Below, in pieces: positions 1 to 11,575 of a stretch of 64,000 nt of DNA. The first letter of the stretch is position 1, and each line of letters starts with the position of its first letter. The translations under genes and the position numbers were made by a program. The stretch covers positions 108,760,040-108,824,039 of the forward strand of contig OX638130.1 of the NCBI GenBank assembly GCA_951804985.1, in the 5' to 3' direction. The notes below the pieces were generated by a model that did no database searches, had not been told where the DNA came from, and saw only the letters and a program-made list of their open reading frames with translations. Source of the DNA: Dryomyza anilis. Taxonomy: Eukaryota > Arthropoda > Insecta > Diptera > Dryomyzidae.

Positions 1-143
1 TTTCTCTGAATATGTAAATTATAAGAAAGAACAATGGACCAACGTGAGCACCTATTTTATTAAATAAATAACACTACACAACAAAATGAGAAAAAAAGTT
101 TGCGCAGTAAATTCCATTATTTTTGTATTATTGGAAATGACTC

Positions 144-1500
144 GCAGAATTTAAATATATGAATTAAAAAAATTTCTACGGATAGGTTTACGAGATTTCG
201 GGCAATAACTTTTGTACTGAGCTTTCAAAAAGGTGGTCACATAAATTTGTAAATATCTCGCGTTTAATAAAACCCATAAACTCAATTGTTATATCGAATG
301 AAAGATAATTAAATATTCAATAAACATTTCTTACAATAGTTTGGAATTGGTTTACTGGTTGAAGAGAACTCTATAGAAGAACTCGAAAAATGTAAATTTT
401 TTGACCAACATTTTATTAAAAAATGCATTTAAAAAATGGCGAATAATTAAAAACGCAAGATGATGCACAGTTTGTAATATTGCAAAATTAGCCTGTACAT
501 TTTTAAAGAAAATGATGTAAAAAGACAAGAAATCTATGGAAACGTTTTGAGAAAAGAAAAAATCATGTGAAAGCATTACTATTGGGTAATAACTAAAAAA
601 AATCGAATAATATGTTTATACCCTATACCCATGGGTTACAAGTTATAAAATATATGTGATATATTTTAGCGCCTCTTAGTAGGTGTGACTAGTATGAAAA
701 AGTATATATTTTCTTGGTCAACATCACTTTCCGAGTCCATTTAAATATGACCGTCTGTCTGTCCGCCTATACACGATAACTTTAAAACTGCTATTCCGAA
801 TGATGTGAAATTTATTTTCAATATATTTTAGTAAAATAGTAATTCAAAGTTCGAAAATGGGTCGATTTAGTCAACGTAATTTACTACATCTACTACGAGA
901 TATGGGTTTACTGTTTAGGATCACATATCTCGTTAAGTATTAAAGATAAAGTGATAAAATTTAAAATTAATTACAAGCAATCATCTATCAATAGGTGCTC
1001 AAAAAATAATCGTGATCCGCTCACATTTTTTATTTTTATGCCTATTTGTATAGCACTCAATTATATTGCTTTCACATAACTTTTTTTATCCTCAAATGTT
1101 ACCTATATATTTTTGTTTTTTATAGCTCAATTTCTTCGAAAGAGTGTGAACTAATTTTGAAAAATTAAAATTTGTGTATCATCTTATTTTCTCGATTTTT
1201 TTTCCATTTTTTTAAATGAATTTTTTCATAAATTTTTGTTGAAAAAATGTTTTTTCAAGTTCTCCTTTCGAGTTCTCTTAAACTAATGAACTAATTTAAA
1301 AATGTTCTAAGAAATGTTAATTCGATATTCAATTAACTTTCATTCGATATAACATTTGATCATATGTGTTATTTAGAACGCGAAATATTTGCAAATATAT
1401 GTGATCACCTTTATGAAAGCTCGGTCCAAAAGTTATTGGCACATATTTTGTAAACCTATCCATTTATTATGAAAAATTCTTAAAAATTGTGAATTTCAGA
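144..1500. repeat. Long-arm inverted repeat (foldback) element, arms about 460 bp
   Basis: The sequence from about 144 to 605 reappears as its reverse complement at about 1020-1500. For example, the 'ATAGGTTTACGAGATTTC' region near 183 pairs with 'GTAAACCTATCC' near 1451, and the segments holding 'TATCGAATGAAAG' (293) and 'CTTTCATTCGATATAAC' (1338) also pair. The arms are diverged but collinear over most of their length. The spacer is filled by a DINE-1-like relic. No coding capacity is seen. Outer ends and target duplication are uncertain. Confidence 0.7.
614..965 (-). mobile_element. Diverged DINE-1/mini-me-like element fragment (M0)
   Basis: It begins with a 'TATACCCTA'-type terminus and contains the family core: 'TATATATTTTCTTGGTCAAC', then a 'CCGAGTCC' block, then a short GTCY run 'CCGTCTGTCTGTCC'. 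It matches in order the minus-strand copy at 45.83-46.65 kb but is much more diverged. It sits at the centre of the 144-1500 inverted repeat, so it probably inserted into the palindrome spacer. Confidence 0.65.
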
Positions 1501-1510
1501 GTATGGTTTT

Positions 1511-3090
1511 TTAAGTATAAAAAAAAATCATAGATAAATCATAAGTTTTTTGAATATTTGTTTTGGTAAATTTTTTAAGTGTGATCATTTTTTTTAAATG
1601 TTATAAATTTTATTTATAAATTCATCATATTGATGCATCGAAAGTTCTATTGATGTATTGTGTTACACAATATTGGTAATTGGTTTACGGCATTTTATGC
1701 TTCCATTAATAAAGTTTTATATATTTATTGTGCGTTAAAAATAGTAATTTCAGCTGTGTGTGGCTATTTTCATATTATTGATGCAAAATTGCAAAATTTA
1801 ATATATTAATGAATTATTCATATAATTCAAACGTACACATTGCTGCACAATATAAAATTTTTATATTTATTTTACGTAGACAAAAAACGAAAAAAAAATA
1901 AATTAAACAAAAGTGTGAAATGTTCATAATATTAATGTATAGGAAAAAATTAAATAAAATATTAATTGTTCATACTGTTGATGCATATATATGCCATGCA
2001 TATTTAATGGACACATTTTTCAAATTTATAATGGTAAAAGTATGAAATGTTCATAATGTTGATGCACACAAGCAATAATGCATAAACTAAACTTTATATG
2101 AAAATAATTTTGATTTAGTTTATACAAATAAAATATATTTATATAGAACATATTTAATATTAATTAACTTTTTTTATATTATAATATTGTGAAACGTATT
2201 GTGTTTGCAATATATTAAAGATTTGACATACATAATGAAGTTTAATCTATATAATAAAACACTTTATAAAATGACTATATTGGTAATTTATAATCGAAAA
2301 TATTTCACCAAAAAAAAATTAATAAATATTTTAATATTCATAAATTCTACTTATACTGATGTGAACAATAATATAAACTTACCGCACGTGCATCACACTC
2401 GATGCTAATATAGAGTAATCCGAGTAAGAAAACTGTCCAAAATTGCAAGGACTTTTGCAAAGTCATTTTGACGCAGCACAAGAAACTTTGTATTTTATAT
2501 TTGGCACACGATTTCAATACACAGTACAGCACAATATATATATTTTTAAAATCTTATTTTTTTTTTGTATTTACACAATTTCGTTGTATTGTATAAATTT
2601 TTCTGTTATATTATTTAAGGTTTTATATAATCTTTTAGTATTTTTTTATTTTGATTTTTCACTTTTAACACTTTGATATCAGTTAGTTTTAGTATAATGT
2701 TGTCCTGAATGTAAAAAATAACAAAATACTGAAACGCACTGAGTCACACAGCGAACGAAGCTTCAAGAGTCCTTTATTGTCTATAGTATCCTTGAGCACC
2801 GCACACGCACGCTTGCCATGAAAATCTAACAGGATGCGCAAGTTGTCAAATCCTTTTAAGCATTAAATGGACGACAGAAGCGAAAGCTTTTCGCCGCGGC
2901 GAACGAATTTTAGAGAGAATCTGAGAACATAAAACAAAACTACGATGCTTTTACAATTTGGTTTTTCTCCCTCTCTCTCTTTGACAGGCGCTCTCATTGC
3001 TTATCAGTCACTTGTTTATTCAAGGACACATCAGCTGCTTTTCTGTTACAGTTTATTATGATATCTTTATACTATGTTTTGTTGTTCTTG
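1511..3090. other. AT-rich non-coding stretch with scattered TGATGCA/TTCAT motifs
   Basis: No gene is supported. Between 1617 and 2070 short motifs of the type 'TTCATAATGTTGATGCA' recur, resembling units of the ATGATGAA foldback family at 42 kb. From about 2700 to 3060 the sequence is less AT-rich and unique-looking, with a CT-rich run 'CTCCCTCTCTCTCTTTG' near 2968. The open frames here are short and unconvincing. Confidence 0.5.
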
Positions 3091-3099
3091 TTTTTTTTT

Positions 3100-4284
3100 T
3101 TTATTATTTTATTATTTTATTATTTTATTATTTTATTATTATATTATTTTATTATTTTATTATTTTATTATTTTATTATTTTATTATTTTATTATTTTAT
3201 TATTTTATTATTTTATTATTTTATTATTTTATTATTTTATTATTTTATTATTTTATTATTTTATTATTTTATTATTTTATTATTTTATTATTTTATTATT
3301 TTATTATTTTATTATTTTATTATTTTATTATTTTATTATTTTATTATTTTATTATTTTATTATTTTATTATTTTATTATTTTATTATTTTATTATTTTAT
3401 TATTTTATTATTTTATTATTTTATTATTTTATTATTTTATTATTTTATTATTTTATTATTTTATTATTTTATTATTTTATTATTTTATTATTTTATTATT
3501 TTATTATTTTATTATTTTATTATTTTATTATTTTATTATTTTATTATTTTATTATTTTATTATTTTATTATTTTATTATTTTATTATTTTATTATTTTAT
3601 TATTTTATTATTTTATTATTTTATTATTTTATTATTTTATTATTTTATTATTTTATTATTTTATTATTTTATTATTTTATTATTTTATTATTTTATTATT
3701 TTATTATTTTATTATTTTATTATTTTATTATTTTATTATTTTATTATTTTATTATTTTATTATTTTATTATTTTATTATTTTATTATTTTATTATTTTAT
3801 TATTTTATTATTTTATTATTTTATTATTTTATTATTTTATTATTTTATTATTTTATTATTTTATTATTTTATTATTTTATTATTTTATTATTTTATTATT
3901 TTATTATTTTATTATTTTATTATTTTATTATTTTATTATTTTATTATTTTATTATTTTATTATTTTATTATTTTATTATTTTATTATTTTATTATTTTAT
4001 TATTTTATTATTTTATTATTTTATTATTTTATTATTTTATTATTTTATTATTTTATTATTTTATTATTTTATTATTTTATTATTTTATTATTTTATTATT
4101 TTATTATTTTATTATTTTATTATTTTATTATTTTATTATTTTATTATTTTATTATTTTATTATTTTATTATTTTATTATTTTATTATTTTATTATTTTAT
4201 TATTTTATTATTTTATTATTTTATTATTTTATTATTTTATTATTTTATTATTTTATTATTTTATTATTTTATTATTTTATTATT
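3100..4284 (+). repeat. Octanucleotide tandem array (ATTATTTT)n, about 148 units
   Basis: A near-perfect 8-bp period runs for about 1.18 kb, with one variant unit near 3140 ('ATTATTATATTATTTT'). It starts directly after a T-run (3091-3102) and decays into 'TATATAATATATAC'. All three forward frames translate into the same repeating octapeptide FIILLFYY, because 24 bp make 8 codons, so the open frames of over 400 codons here are not genes. The same unit, in the opposite orientation, forms the arrays at 14.2 and 20.2 kb. Confidence 0.98.
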
Positions 4285-5080
4285 TATATAATATATACAA
4301 CAAATAAAATAAATGTAAAAAATTTAAATTTAATAAATAAAAAATTACATTTAATTCAAATTCTACTCATAGCTGCTTCGTAATTCAATGTTCTACCCCA
4401 CCAACATTTAGTGTCTTGCACGCCCCCAGCTGCCACACCCATCTTATCAAAGACATTTATCGTCCCCAACTTGCCATCCATTAAGATGTAATTTTAAACA
4501 TTTTTCACCAATTCTCTACAACACAAAATTGACAAAAGCAATGGTCGTCTCACCCGCCCATATCCTTGAGATCCACGCCTTTTTTGTGCTACATGTTACA
4601 GAACAGAATTTCTATATAAAAGACAAACGGCAGCAGCAACACTCACAACAAAGAGTTTATTTGTTTTACAGCATGATTTTAAAATTGCTTGTAGATCCTT
4701 GTAAAACTTCGAACACAGGCCGTCGTTCTCGAAGTCGACGTTGTCGAAATCGCAGTGTTGTCCTTCGACAAACGACAAATTGTAAATAAAAAATAATAAA
4801 ATAAAGTAAGAGCCAAATATAAATAAAAAATGTACAAATAAATAAATTTTTAAACGGAAACCGTGCGACAATATTTCGGAGGCAATTTGTGCTGCGACGC
4901 TGATCCTGATGTGGCCGTCCCTTCGTTGTACAAAGTGGATGGACCGAGTCGAGTGGGCCATAAAAGGAATTCGGCGGTAGGATTGAGCACAGCAACAGTG
5001 GCAATAAAAGGCAAGGATATAAAGTTGCTATATGTTGCATGTTGGTGGTCTTTGTGAATACTCAATATTCGGAAAACAGA
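4285..5080. other. Unique-looking intergenic stretch, no supported gene
   Basis: Base composition is more balanced than the surroundings. Three overlapping minus-strand frames are open. One of them (5040 down to 4666) begins with a hydrophobic, signal-peptide-like N-terminus, and another contains a Cys-containing segment (CDFDNVDFENDGLC) encoded near 4710-4750. They run into A/T-rich sequence and no consistent exon structure could be established. EcoRI-like and CAG-rich words are present but nothing diagnostic. Confidence 0.4.
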
Positions 5081-7287
5081 CACTCAGAAAAAAGTTGGTC
5101 AATACGACGATACATATTGATTTAAGAAAAAAAAAAAAATATTTATATACAACTCTATAATAACTCTATAATAATGTATGCTGCATATCTTAATAGTATT
5201 TAGTAGTTTTCAAAAGTATTTACAGCTTAAAATAATATTTTATCCTTTGAACTGATTTTAATAGTAACATCCATTGAAAATATTTAAAAACTATTAATTT
5301 AATGGTATTAACATAAGTGAATAGTTTTGTGTTTCATTTAATGGTTTCTGCCGATGTACAGATGCAATGTTTATTTAAAAGTATAATACAATTATTTTTT
5401 AATAAGTTAAAATACAACATACTTAAAAATAAATAGATTTTTTTCAATTAATATTATTCAATAAGATTCATTATTATAATAATCGGTAAATATCTTAAAA
5501 ACTACAAATTACCATTAAGTGTTTTTGAGTTTATGTAGAAATATTTATTTTTTGAACACTATTAAATCAATACTTGTGGAAATTACTAATGAACTCTAAT
5601 TGTCTAATTGTCTAATGAACTCAAACCAAAGACATTTATTGTATTAATAGAAAATTTAACCGATTGATTTAATGGTATTGTACTTTTATAATAATTTATT
5701 TATATTTCATAAATCTGGTATGTCCTCTAGTAAATAATTAAAAACATTGAAATAATAGTATACATATTAAGTTTTTTAGAACAATGTATCATTTAAGATA
5801 ATACCATAATTGTTGTAGTACTGACACTGATACTAATTTTATTATTAATATTTTTAAAGTTTAAAACTAAAATATAATAGAATTTATTTAAATTACTATA
5901 TTGAGCACAATACTATCACTCATAATTTAAAAATTATATACTATTCATATAAAAATAAACATATTTATTTTATCAATAGTATACTATTAAAAATAATACT
6001 ATCATTTTTATTATACACATTCTAAGTTATTAAGAAAACAAATATAATTAAATAGTTCAAGTATAAAAAGATACATGTATTTAAAATAGGATATCCTATA
6101 ATTTTTATAGTATTTTTAAAATGTTTGTTTAATAGTGCAATACTATTGATTTTTCTAATAAACAATATTATGTTTTTAATGACAAAATAATAAAATAAAT
6201 ACAACAATAACTCGATTAATAGAAAGAAGTATTCATCAAATAATAGTATCGTAAATATCAAATATAATAACAGTATCGTACTATTAAATAAATAATTCAT
6301 GTTTTGTAAAAGTTATCATAAAAAAAGATATCATAAAAAGTTATAAAGGGTTTTTCAACAGAGACGCTACAAAAGTTGAGCGACAGGGACTGCAAACGAC
6401 GCCATATTTCTTGGCGCTCTTTTAACTTTTCTCTTCAGTAAGGTTTGCCATTTCATAATGGAAAGATATACGAATTCGAATTTCGGTAGTAAATTTTAAT
6501 AATTTCGACTCGTTGTTGGCTCGTATATCTTTTTATCCAAAAATGGCAAACCTTACTGAAGAGAAATGTCAAAAGAGCGGCAAGAAATATGGCGTCGTTT
6601 GCTGTCCCTGCCGCTCTACTTTTGTAGCGTCCCTGTTGAAAAACCCTTGAAAAAACTTTTGTAGCGCTCTTATTGAAAAACCTTTTAAATCATAAGTTTT
6701 AAAAATTATTATTAACAATGCATAGAAAATTTATTTATTTGTCGCATTGATTTTACAAATAATTTAAAAGGATATACCATTAAAACATAGTAATTATATA
6801 CTAAGTATTTTTTAAAAATATATATTTAATACTACAGGCCTAATATTTTTTTAAAACATGACAAATAAATATATAATATACAATAAATATATAATATACA
6901 AATAAATATATAATATATATATATATAATTGAAAAAAATAGTATACAATTTACTCTACATTATTCATAATTTAAGAGGATATAATTAAGAGAATAAAAAT
7001 AATACTGCAATTTTATATTATTCAGTCTATATATTATTGAAAGAACAATATAAAATTAAATATTAAATCCTATTATATTTTAGATATTTAAAAATTATTA
7101 TATAATACTCCAATACTATTAATTTTTAACAAATGATTTTATATAACTGATAAATAAATATCTTTGAAACTTCCTACATATTGGGAATATTTTATTCATA
7201 ATATTAGCATTATACCATTAAAATAATAGTATTTTTTAATAATTTCAATAGTAATACACTATTAAATTAATAGTATTTTTCTGAGTG
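5081..7287. mobile_element. Large non-coding TIR element (T1) of the 'CACTCAGAAAAAA' family
   Basis: The left end starts CACTCAGAAAAAA and the right end finishes with the inverse TTTTTCTGAGTG. The interior is extremely AT-rich and full of 'TACTATTAA/TTAATAGTA' words. The segment around 5490-5580 matches the interior of the 219-bp copy at 12.8 kb, so this is a long relative of that MITE. No transposase frame is seen. A mariner-derived foldback MITE is nested at 6346-6685. No clear target duplication is visible for this copy. Confidence 0.7.
6346..6685 (+). mobile_element. Foldback MITE derived from the DD41D mariner 5' end
   Basis: It is bounded by mariner-type ends (AAGGGTTTTTCAACAG at left, ATTGAAAAACC at right) next to TA. 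The left half (6346 to about 6500) matches the first ~170 bp of the mariner at 35.6 kb, including the transposase start region. The same segment then follows inverted (about 6510-6648), and the last ~37 bp match the mariner 3' TIR. The order is 5' end, inverted 5' end, 3' TIR. Confidence 0.8.
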
Positions 7288-8218
7288 CATACACACGCGC
7301 ATAGTTTTTCTGTAACTGTCTCCTATACGGCAGTGTCACACATGCACACTTTGATTCAGAGTCCTGCCACATTTTAACGACCATCCTGATGGCACTCATT
7401 CATTTTCAAATGCAAACCAAAATACTTTTATGTGGGTTGTTGAAGTTGTTGTTATAGTTCAATTGTTGTTGTTGTGTTTTTGTGTTTTTGTAACTGTTGT
7501 CCTCTTGTTTTGCTCGTTGTCCGTTTTGTTACAACCGTTGTCCTTACAACTGGTATTGTTTCTGTCTACTGGTTGGTCCTGGGTCATAAATAAAGGCATC
7601 GCATAGTTGGCACTCTTCAACATGCACAATGCAACGCGTATACTATTAAATGTTTCGAAAATCGCTATAATTCCATTTTTTTATTATTTATATAGTATTT
7701 GTGTGTGTGTGTGTAAATTTATTCTCGTATGTGTGAAAATTTTCATTTTGCAATAAATGTTTTTATCTTTCAATCGACTATGCTGGCATTTTGTATTTTT
7801 TTATTATTATTTTCACCTTTTTGTTCACATTTTATAGCAAAACTACACAATGCTTTTGAGAAATATTACTACATATTGTAAAATATTTAAAGGAATATTT
7901 GATGAGGATTATTTGAATCTTTTATTATATATGGAAAAAGTGGTGTCACAATGAGTATGAGTCGCTTTAATAAATAACTTTATGAAATATTTATATTTTG
8001 TACATGATTTAAATCAAGTTTTAGTTAAAATAAATATTTTTGTATTTTTTCGAATCCATATTTTTAGAAAATCAATGATGTAATTTTTTAACTTTCTGAT
8101 ATTTTATTAAAAAAATGCATGTGCAATTTTTTAAAACCAAAATGATAAAATTTTTTAATTTAATTGATATACAAAAAAGTCAAATTTTTGATATTTCCAG
8201 GGTTTTATAGTGCATATA
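7288..8218. other. Non-coding stretch with short GT microsatellite
   Basis: No gene is seen. A (GT)7 run lies near 7700-7713 and TGTTGTTGTT/GTTTTTGTG low-complexity sequence near 7440-7500. The remainder is AT-rich sequence without recognisable motifs. Confidence 0.5.
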
Positions 8219-8487
8219 AAGGGTTTTTCAATAAGAGCGCTACAAAAGTTTTTTCCAAGGCTTTTTCAACAGGGACGCTATAAAAGTAGAGCGTTAGGGA
8301 TAGCAAACGACGCCATATTTCTTGCCGCTCTTTTGACATTTCTCTTCAGTAAGGTTTGCCATTTTATGATGGAAAGATATACGAGCCCACAATGAGTCGA
8401 AATTATTAAAATTTACTACCAAAATTCGAATTTGTATATCTTTCCATCATGAAATGGCAATCCTTACTGAAGAGAAATGTCAAAAGA
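8219..8487 (-). mobile_element. Second mariner-derived foldback MITE, truncated
   Basis: It has the same architecture as the copy at 6.35 kb but in the other orientation: a mariner 3' TIR (8219-8255), then the mariner 5' end region (about 8256-8410) including the first codons of the transposase, then the inverted 5' arm, which breaks off at about 8487 before reaching the outer TIR. It shares the same junctions as the 6.35-kb copy, so both derive from one rearranged ancestor. Confidence 0.75.
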
Positions 8488-9902
8488 CTTCTTTATTTTT
8501 AAATATAGACATTGTGGATCATTTTTGACTATATACTGAACAAAATAAAAGTGTAGTAATAAACATGAAAATCCTATTATATTTTTGCTTTAGTTTTTTC
8601 TTTATTATTTGTTATTTTGTTTTTCATATAATTTGTTTTCTTTTGTTTTGCTTATTTCTTTAGGTTTTGAATTTTATATTTTTCAATGATGTATTTTGTT
8701 TAAGTTTTACTTTCTTGTGTTTTTCCTTTAGTTTTTTCATTTTCGTTTGACTTTGCAAAAACATATAAGTTTTTTGGTTTTTTTTTTCTATATTTTTTTT
8801 GATATTGTGATTTGCATTTGCATTTTTATTTGCTTTCGATTTTGTTTTTGCATTCAAATTTGTATATCTGTTTTTTGATTTTGTTTTTGCATTCAAATTT
8901 GTATATCTGTTTTTTGATTTTGTTTTTGATTTTGTTTTTGTTTTTGCTTTTGTTTTTTTTTTATAATTTCGTTAAGTTTTGAATTTTTATATATTCCATT
9001 GATTTTGTTTCTTTATTCTTTGTAGTTTTGTATTTATTTTTTGGCTTACTAATATGTTTTCCTTTTTTTTTTACATTTTCGTTTGACTTAACGTTTTTCT
9101 TTTATACTTTCTTTTTGAATTTTTTTTACAGTCTGTTTTTGGATATTGTGATTTGCATTTTATTTGCTTTTGATTTTGTTTTTACTCTTCTTTTGATTTT
9201 GAGGTTTTCTTGATTTTTTTAATTTCTTTAGGTTTTGAATTTTTTATTTACCATTGATTTTACTTCTGTCGTCTTGGTATTTTTGCATATATTTTAGCTT
9301 ACTAATATGTTTTGCTTTTGATTTCGAGTTTTTTTTTTGTGTTGTATTTTTTATTTTTGTATTTTCGTTTGACTTTATGTTTTGTACTTTATTATTTGCT
9401 TTTTTCCTAGTCTTCTTTTGAATATTGTGATTTGCTTTTTTATTTGCTTTTGATTTTGTTTTTGCGTACGATCCTGTATTTCTGTTTTTGGGTTTATTTT
9501 TACTATTCTTTTGATTTGTTCTTTATTTTTTATTTATCTTTAAGTTTATTTTAACTTTTATCTTTGCTTTTGATTTTGCGTTTTTTCTAATGTGTTTTAT
9601 TTTATTTTAGTTATATAGTTTTATTTAGACTTTGTGTTTTTGCTTTCGATTTTGTATTATTGCTTTTGTTTTGTGTTTTACTTTTTGCTTTTGTTTTTAC
9701 TCTTCTTTTTGATTTTGCTTTTCTTTATTTTTTGTTTTTATTTTTTATTTGTTTTTACTTTTCTCTTTGCTATTGTTTTTGTATTTTACAATTGTGTTTT
9801 TTTATTCATTTTTTGTTTAAATTTAGTGTTTTTGCTTTTGATTTTGTGTGTTTTCTTTAAGTGTGAGTTAATTTTTAGTTTTTTTTTTTAATTTTGTCTC
9901 TA

Positions 9903-10897
9903 CACCCATTAAAATTGGTCAATAGGACAATTATTGATTTAATGGTATACAAAAAATAAATCTTTTCATATAAACTAAATGGCAATGTCATAGTATTTTC
10001 TAGTATTTAATGGTATTTTCCGATTAAAATAATAATTTATCCTATTGACAATTTTTAGTAGTAAACGAGTTGGGAAAGTTAGGTCACATGGGGCGGATTT
10101 TTATAGTCGGTCGGGCCCGACTATGGAATACCCTACACCTTTGGTGGGGATATTAATGTGAGATATTTAATTGCATACCTTTTAATTATGCTGAACCCCC
10201 CACCCTCAGAATATTATTCATAAATCAGAAATGTACGTCTTATATCCCCATAAATTAAAAAATGTATATAAAAGTATAAAAAAACTAAAAAAAAAAAATT
10301 GAAAAATATAATTGGGCGGACCACGCCTATATTTAAAATTTTGAAAGGCTAATATTTCATAGATTTGATTTTAATAATTTACGGATCAAATTCCACTATT
10401 AAAACCCGGGAAATAATGAAAAAAAAAGTGGGCGTATCACGCCCATTTTTGGACCACATATTTTTGAGTGAATTCTAATAATACGTTTTAAATTTTATAA
10501 CTATACCTTGAATACTTTTCGAGTTATTAGTTCCGAAAGAGTTATATAATAGTGACTTGTATGGGAGGTGGGCGTGTCCGTTAACCGATTTGGCTCATTT
10601 TCAAACTTAGTTCCTACTTTTGGATAGAATTTATTGAGACGAAATTTTATCGCATTCTGATCAGTAATTCTCAAGTTATTCTGTATTCGGACAGCAAGAC
10701 GGACAGACAGATGGACATGGCTAAACGGACTCGGGTAGTGATGCTGATCAAGAATATATATACTTTTCCGTGCCGGACACGCCTCCTAAGGGGCGTTACA
10801 ATATATGCACAAAGTTAATATACCCTGTACCTCATATGTGTAGGGTATAAAAACTATTATTTATATAGTATTATTTATATAGTATTTTTTCTGGGTG
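9903..10897. mobile_element. TIR MITE copy T2, split by a DINE-1-like element
   Basis: The left end CACCCATTAAAATTGG and right end TTTTTTCTGGGTG are flanked on both sides by TA (9901-9902 and 10898-10899). After removing the insertion at about 10064-10853 the remaining ~205 bp align with the reverse complement of the copy at 30.06-30.28 kb. The TA duplication points to a Tc1/mariner-type transposase acting in trans. Confidence 0.8.
10064..10853 (-). mobile_element. DINE-1/mini-me-like (Helentron-type) non-autonomous element M1
   Basis: Read on the minus strand the order is: TATACCCTACA sub-terminal repeat; core TTCTTGATCAGC; short GTCY microsatellite; a block with GGGCGTG motifs; second sub-terminal repeat GTGTAGGGTATT; stem-loop AGTCGGGCCCGACCGACT; terminus CCCAACTCGTTTAC. 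This is the DINE-1/mini-me layout. It sits between T residues of the MITE, as Helentrons do. Comparison with the uninterrupted MITE at 30.06 kb shows the empty site. Confidence 0.85.
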
Positions 10898-11575
10898 TAC
10901 TATTGATTTTGTGTTTTATCTATTGTTATGGTTTTTTTTTTATTTTAGTTTGGATTTTGTTTTTGCTTTCGTTATTTGCGTTTTACTTTGTTTTTGTGTT
11001 TTATTACATCTTTTCATTTTGTTTTTCTTTATTCTTTGGATTATGTTTCTCTGATTTTTGTGTTTTACTTTTTATATTATGTTTTCTTGGGATTTTGTAT
11101 TTTTTTTTTGCTTTTATTTATGTATTTTTGATTATGTTCTGGATTAGGACTTTGTGTATTTGTGTTTATTTTGTTGTTTTTCTTCTTTTTTTTGTTTTTT
11201 TTTTTATTTTTTCATTTTCTTTTTCTCTTGTTTTTTTATTTTTAATATTTCTATTTAATTTTTTTGGACTTTGTGTATTTGTATTTTTGTTTTTTTCTTT
11301 TTTTTTCTTTTTATTTATTTTTTTATCTTTATCTATCTCTATCTTTTTTCTTTTACTTTTCCTTTTCTGTTTCTTTTTTTTTTTATTTATCTTTTTTATT
11401 TATCTTTTTCGTTTTCTTTTGTTTTTTATTTTTAATATTTAGTTTTTACTTTTACACACTTTGGTGTTTTTCTATTGATTTGTGTTATTGATTTTGAGTT
11501 GTTTTTGTGGTTTATGATTTGTATTTGTGGTTTATGATTGGTTTTTTTTTTGTTTTTTTTTTTTTTTTTTTTTTT

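Larger units (their letters stand above)
8570..11575. repeat. Long T/G-only low-complexity tract (TTTTTG-type), interrupted by nested elements
   Basis: The plus strand is composed almost wholly of T and G with words such as TTTTGTTTTTG and GATTTTG. The tract is interrupted from 9903 to 10897 by a TIR MITE containing a DINE-1-like element and resumes at once on the far side. It ends in a T-run near 11575. All open frames here are Phe/Leu/Val/Cys-rich artefacts. Similar tracts inside Helitron-like elements suggest a mobile-element origin, but the boundaries of this copy carry no Helitron ends. Confidence 0.75.

Noticed and set aside
2997..4383. Three open frames of more than 400 codons encoding FIILLFYY repeats
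   Set aside because: They are translations of a perfect 8-bp tandem repeat, which is open in all three frames; no start context, codon pattern or domain supports a protein. The same holds for the 14.1-15.2 kb frames.
4666..5040. Secreted-protein first exon on the minus strand (hydrophobic N-terminus MQHIATLYPCLLLPLLLC)
   Set aside because: The frame runs into AT-rich sequence, a better Cys-containing continuation lies in another frame, and no consistent splice pair joins them.
8660..11491. Many Phe/Leu/Cys-rich or Lys/Asn/Thr-rich frames in T/G and A/C tracts (also 25.6-27.2, 31-33.6, 45, 48.8-50.2 and 52.7 kb)
   Set aside because: Stop codons are rare in T/G-only or A/C-only sequence, so long frames are expected by chance; no membrane-protein architecture is conserved.
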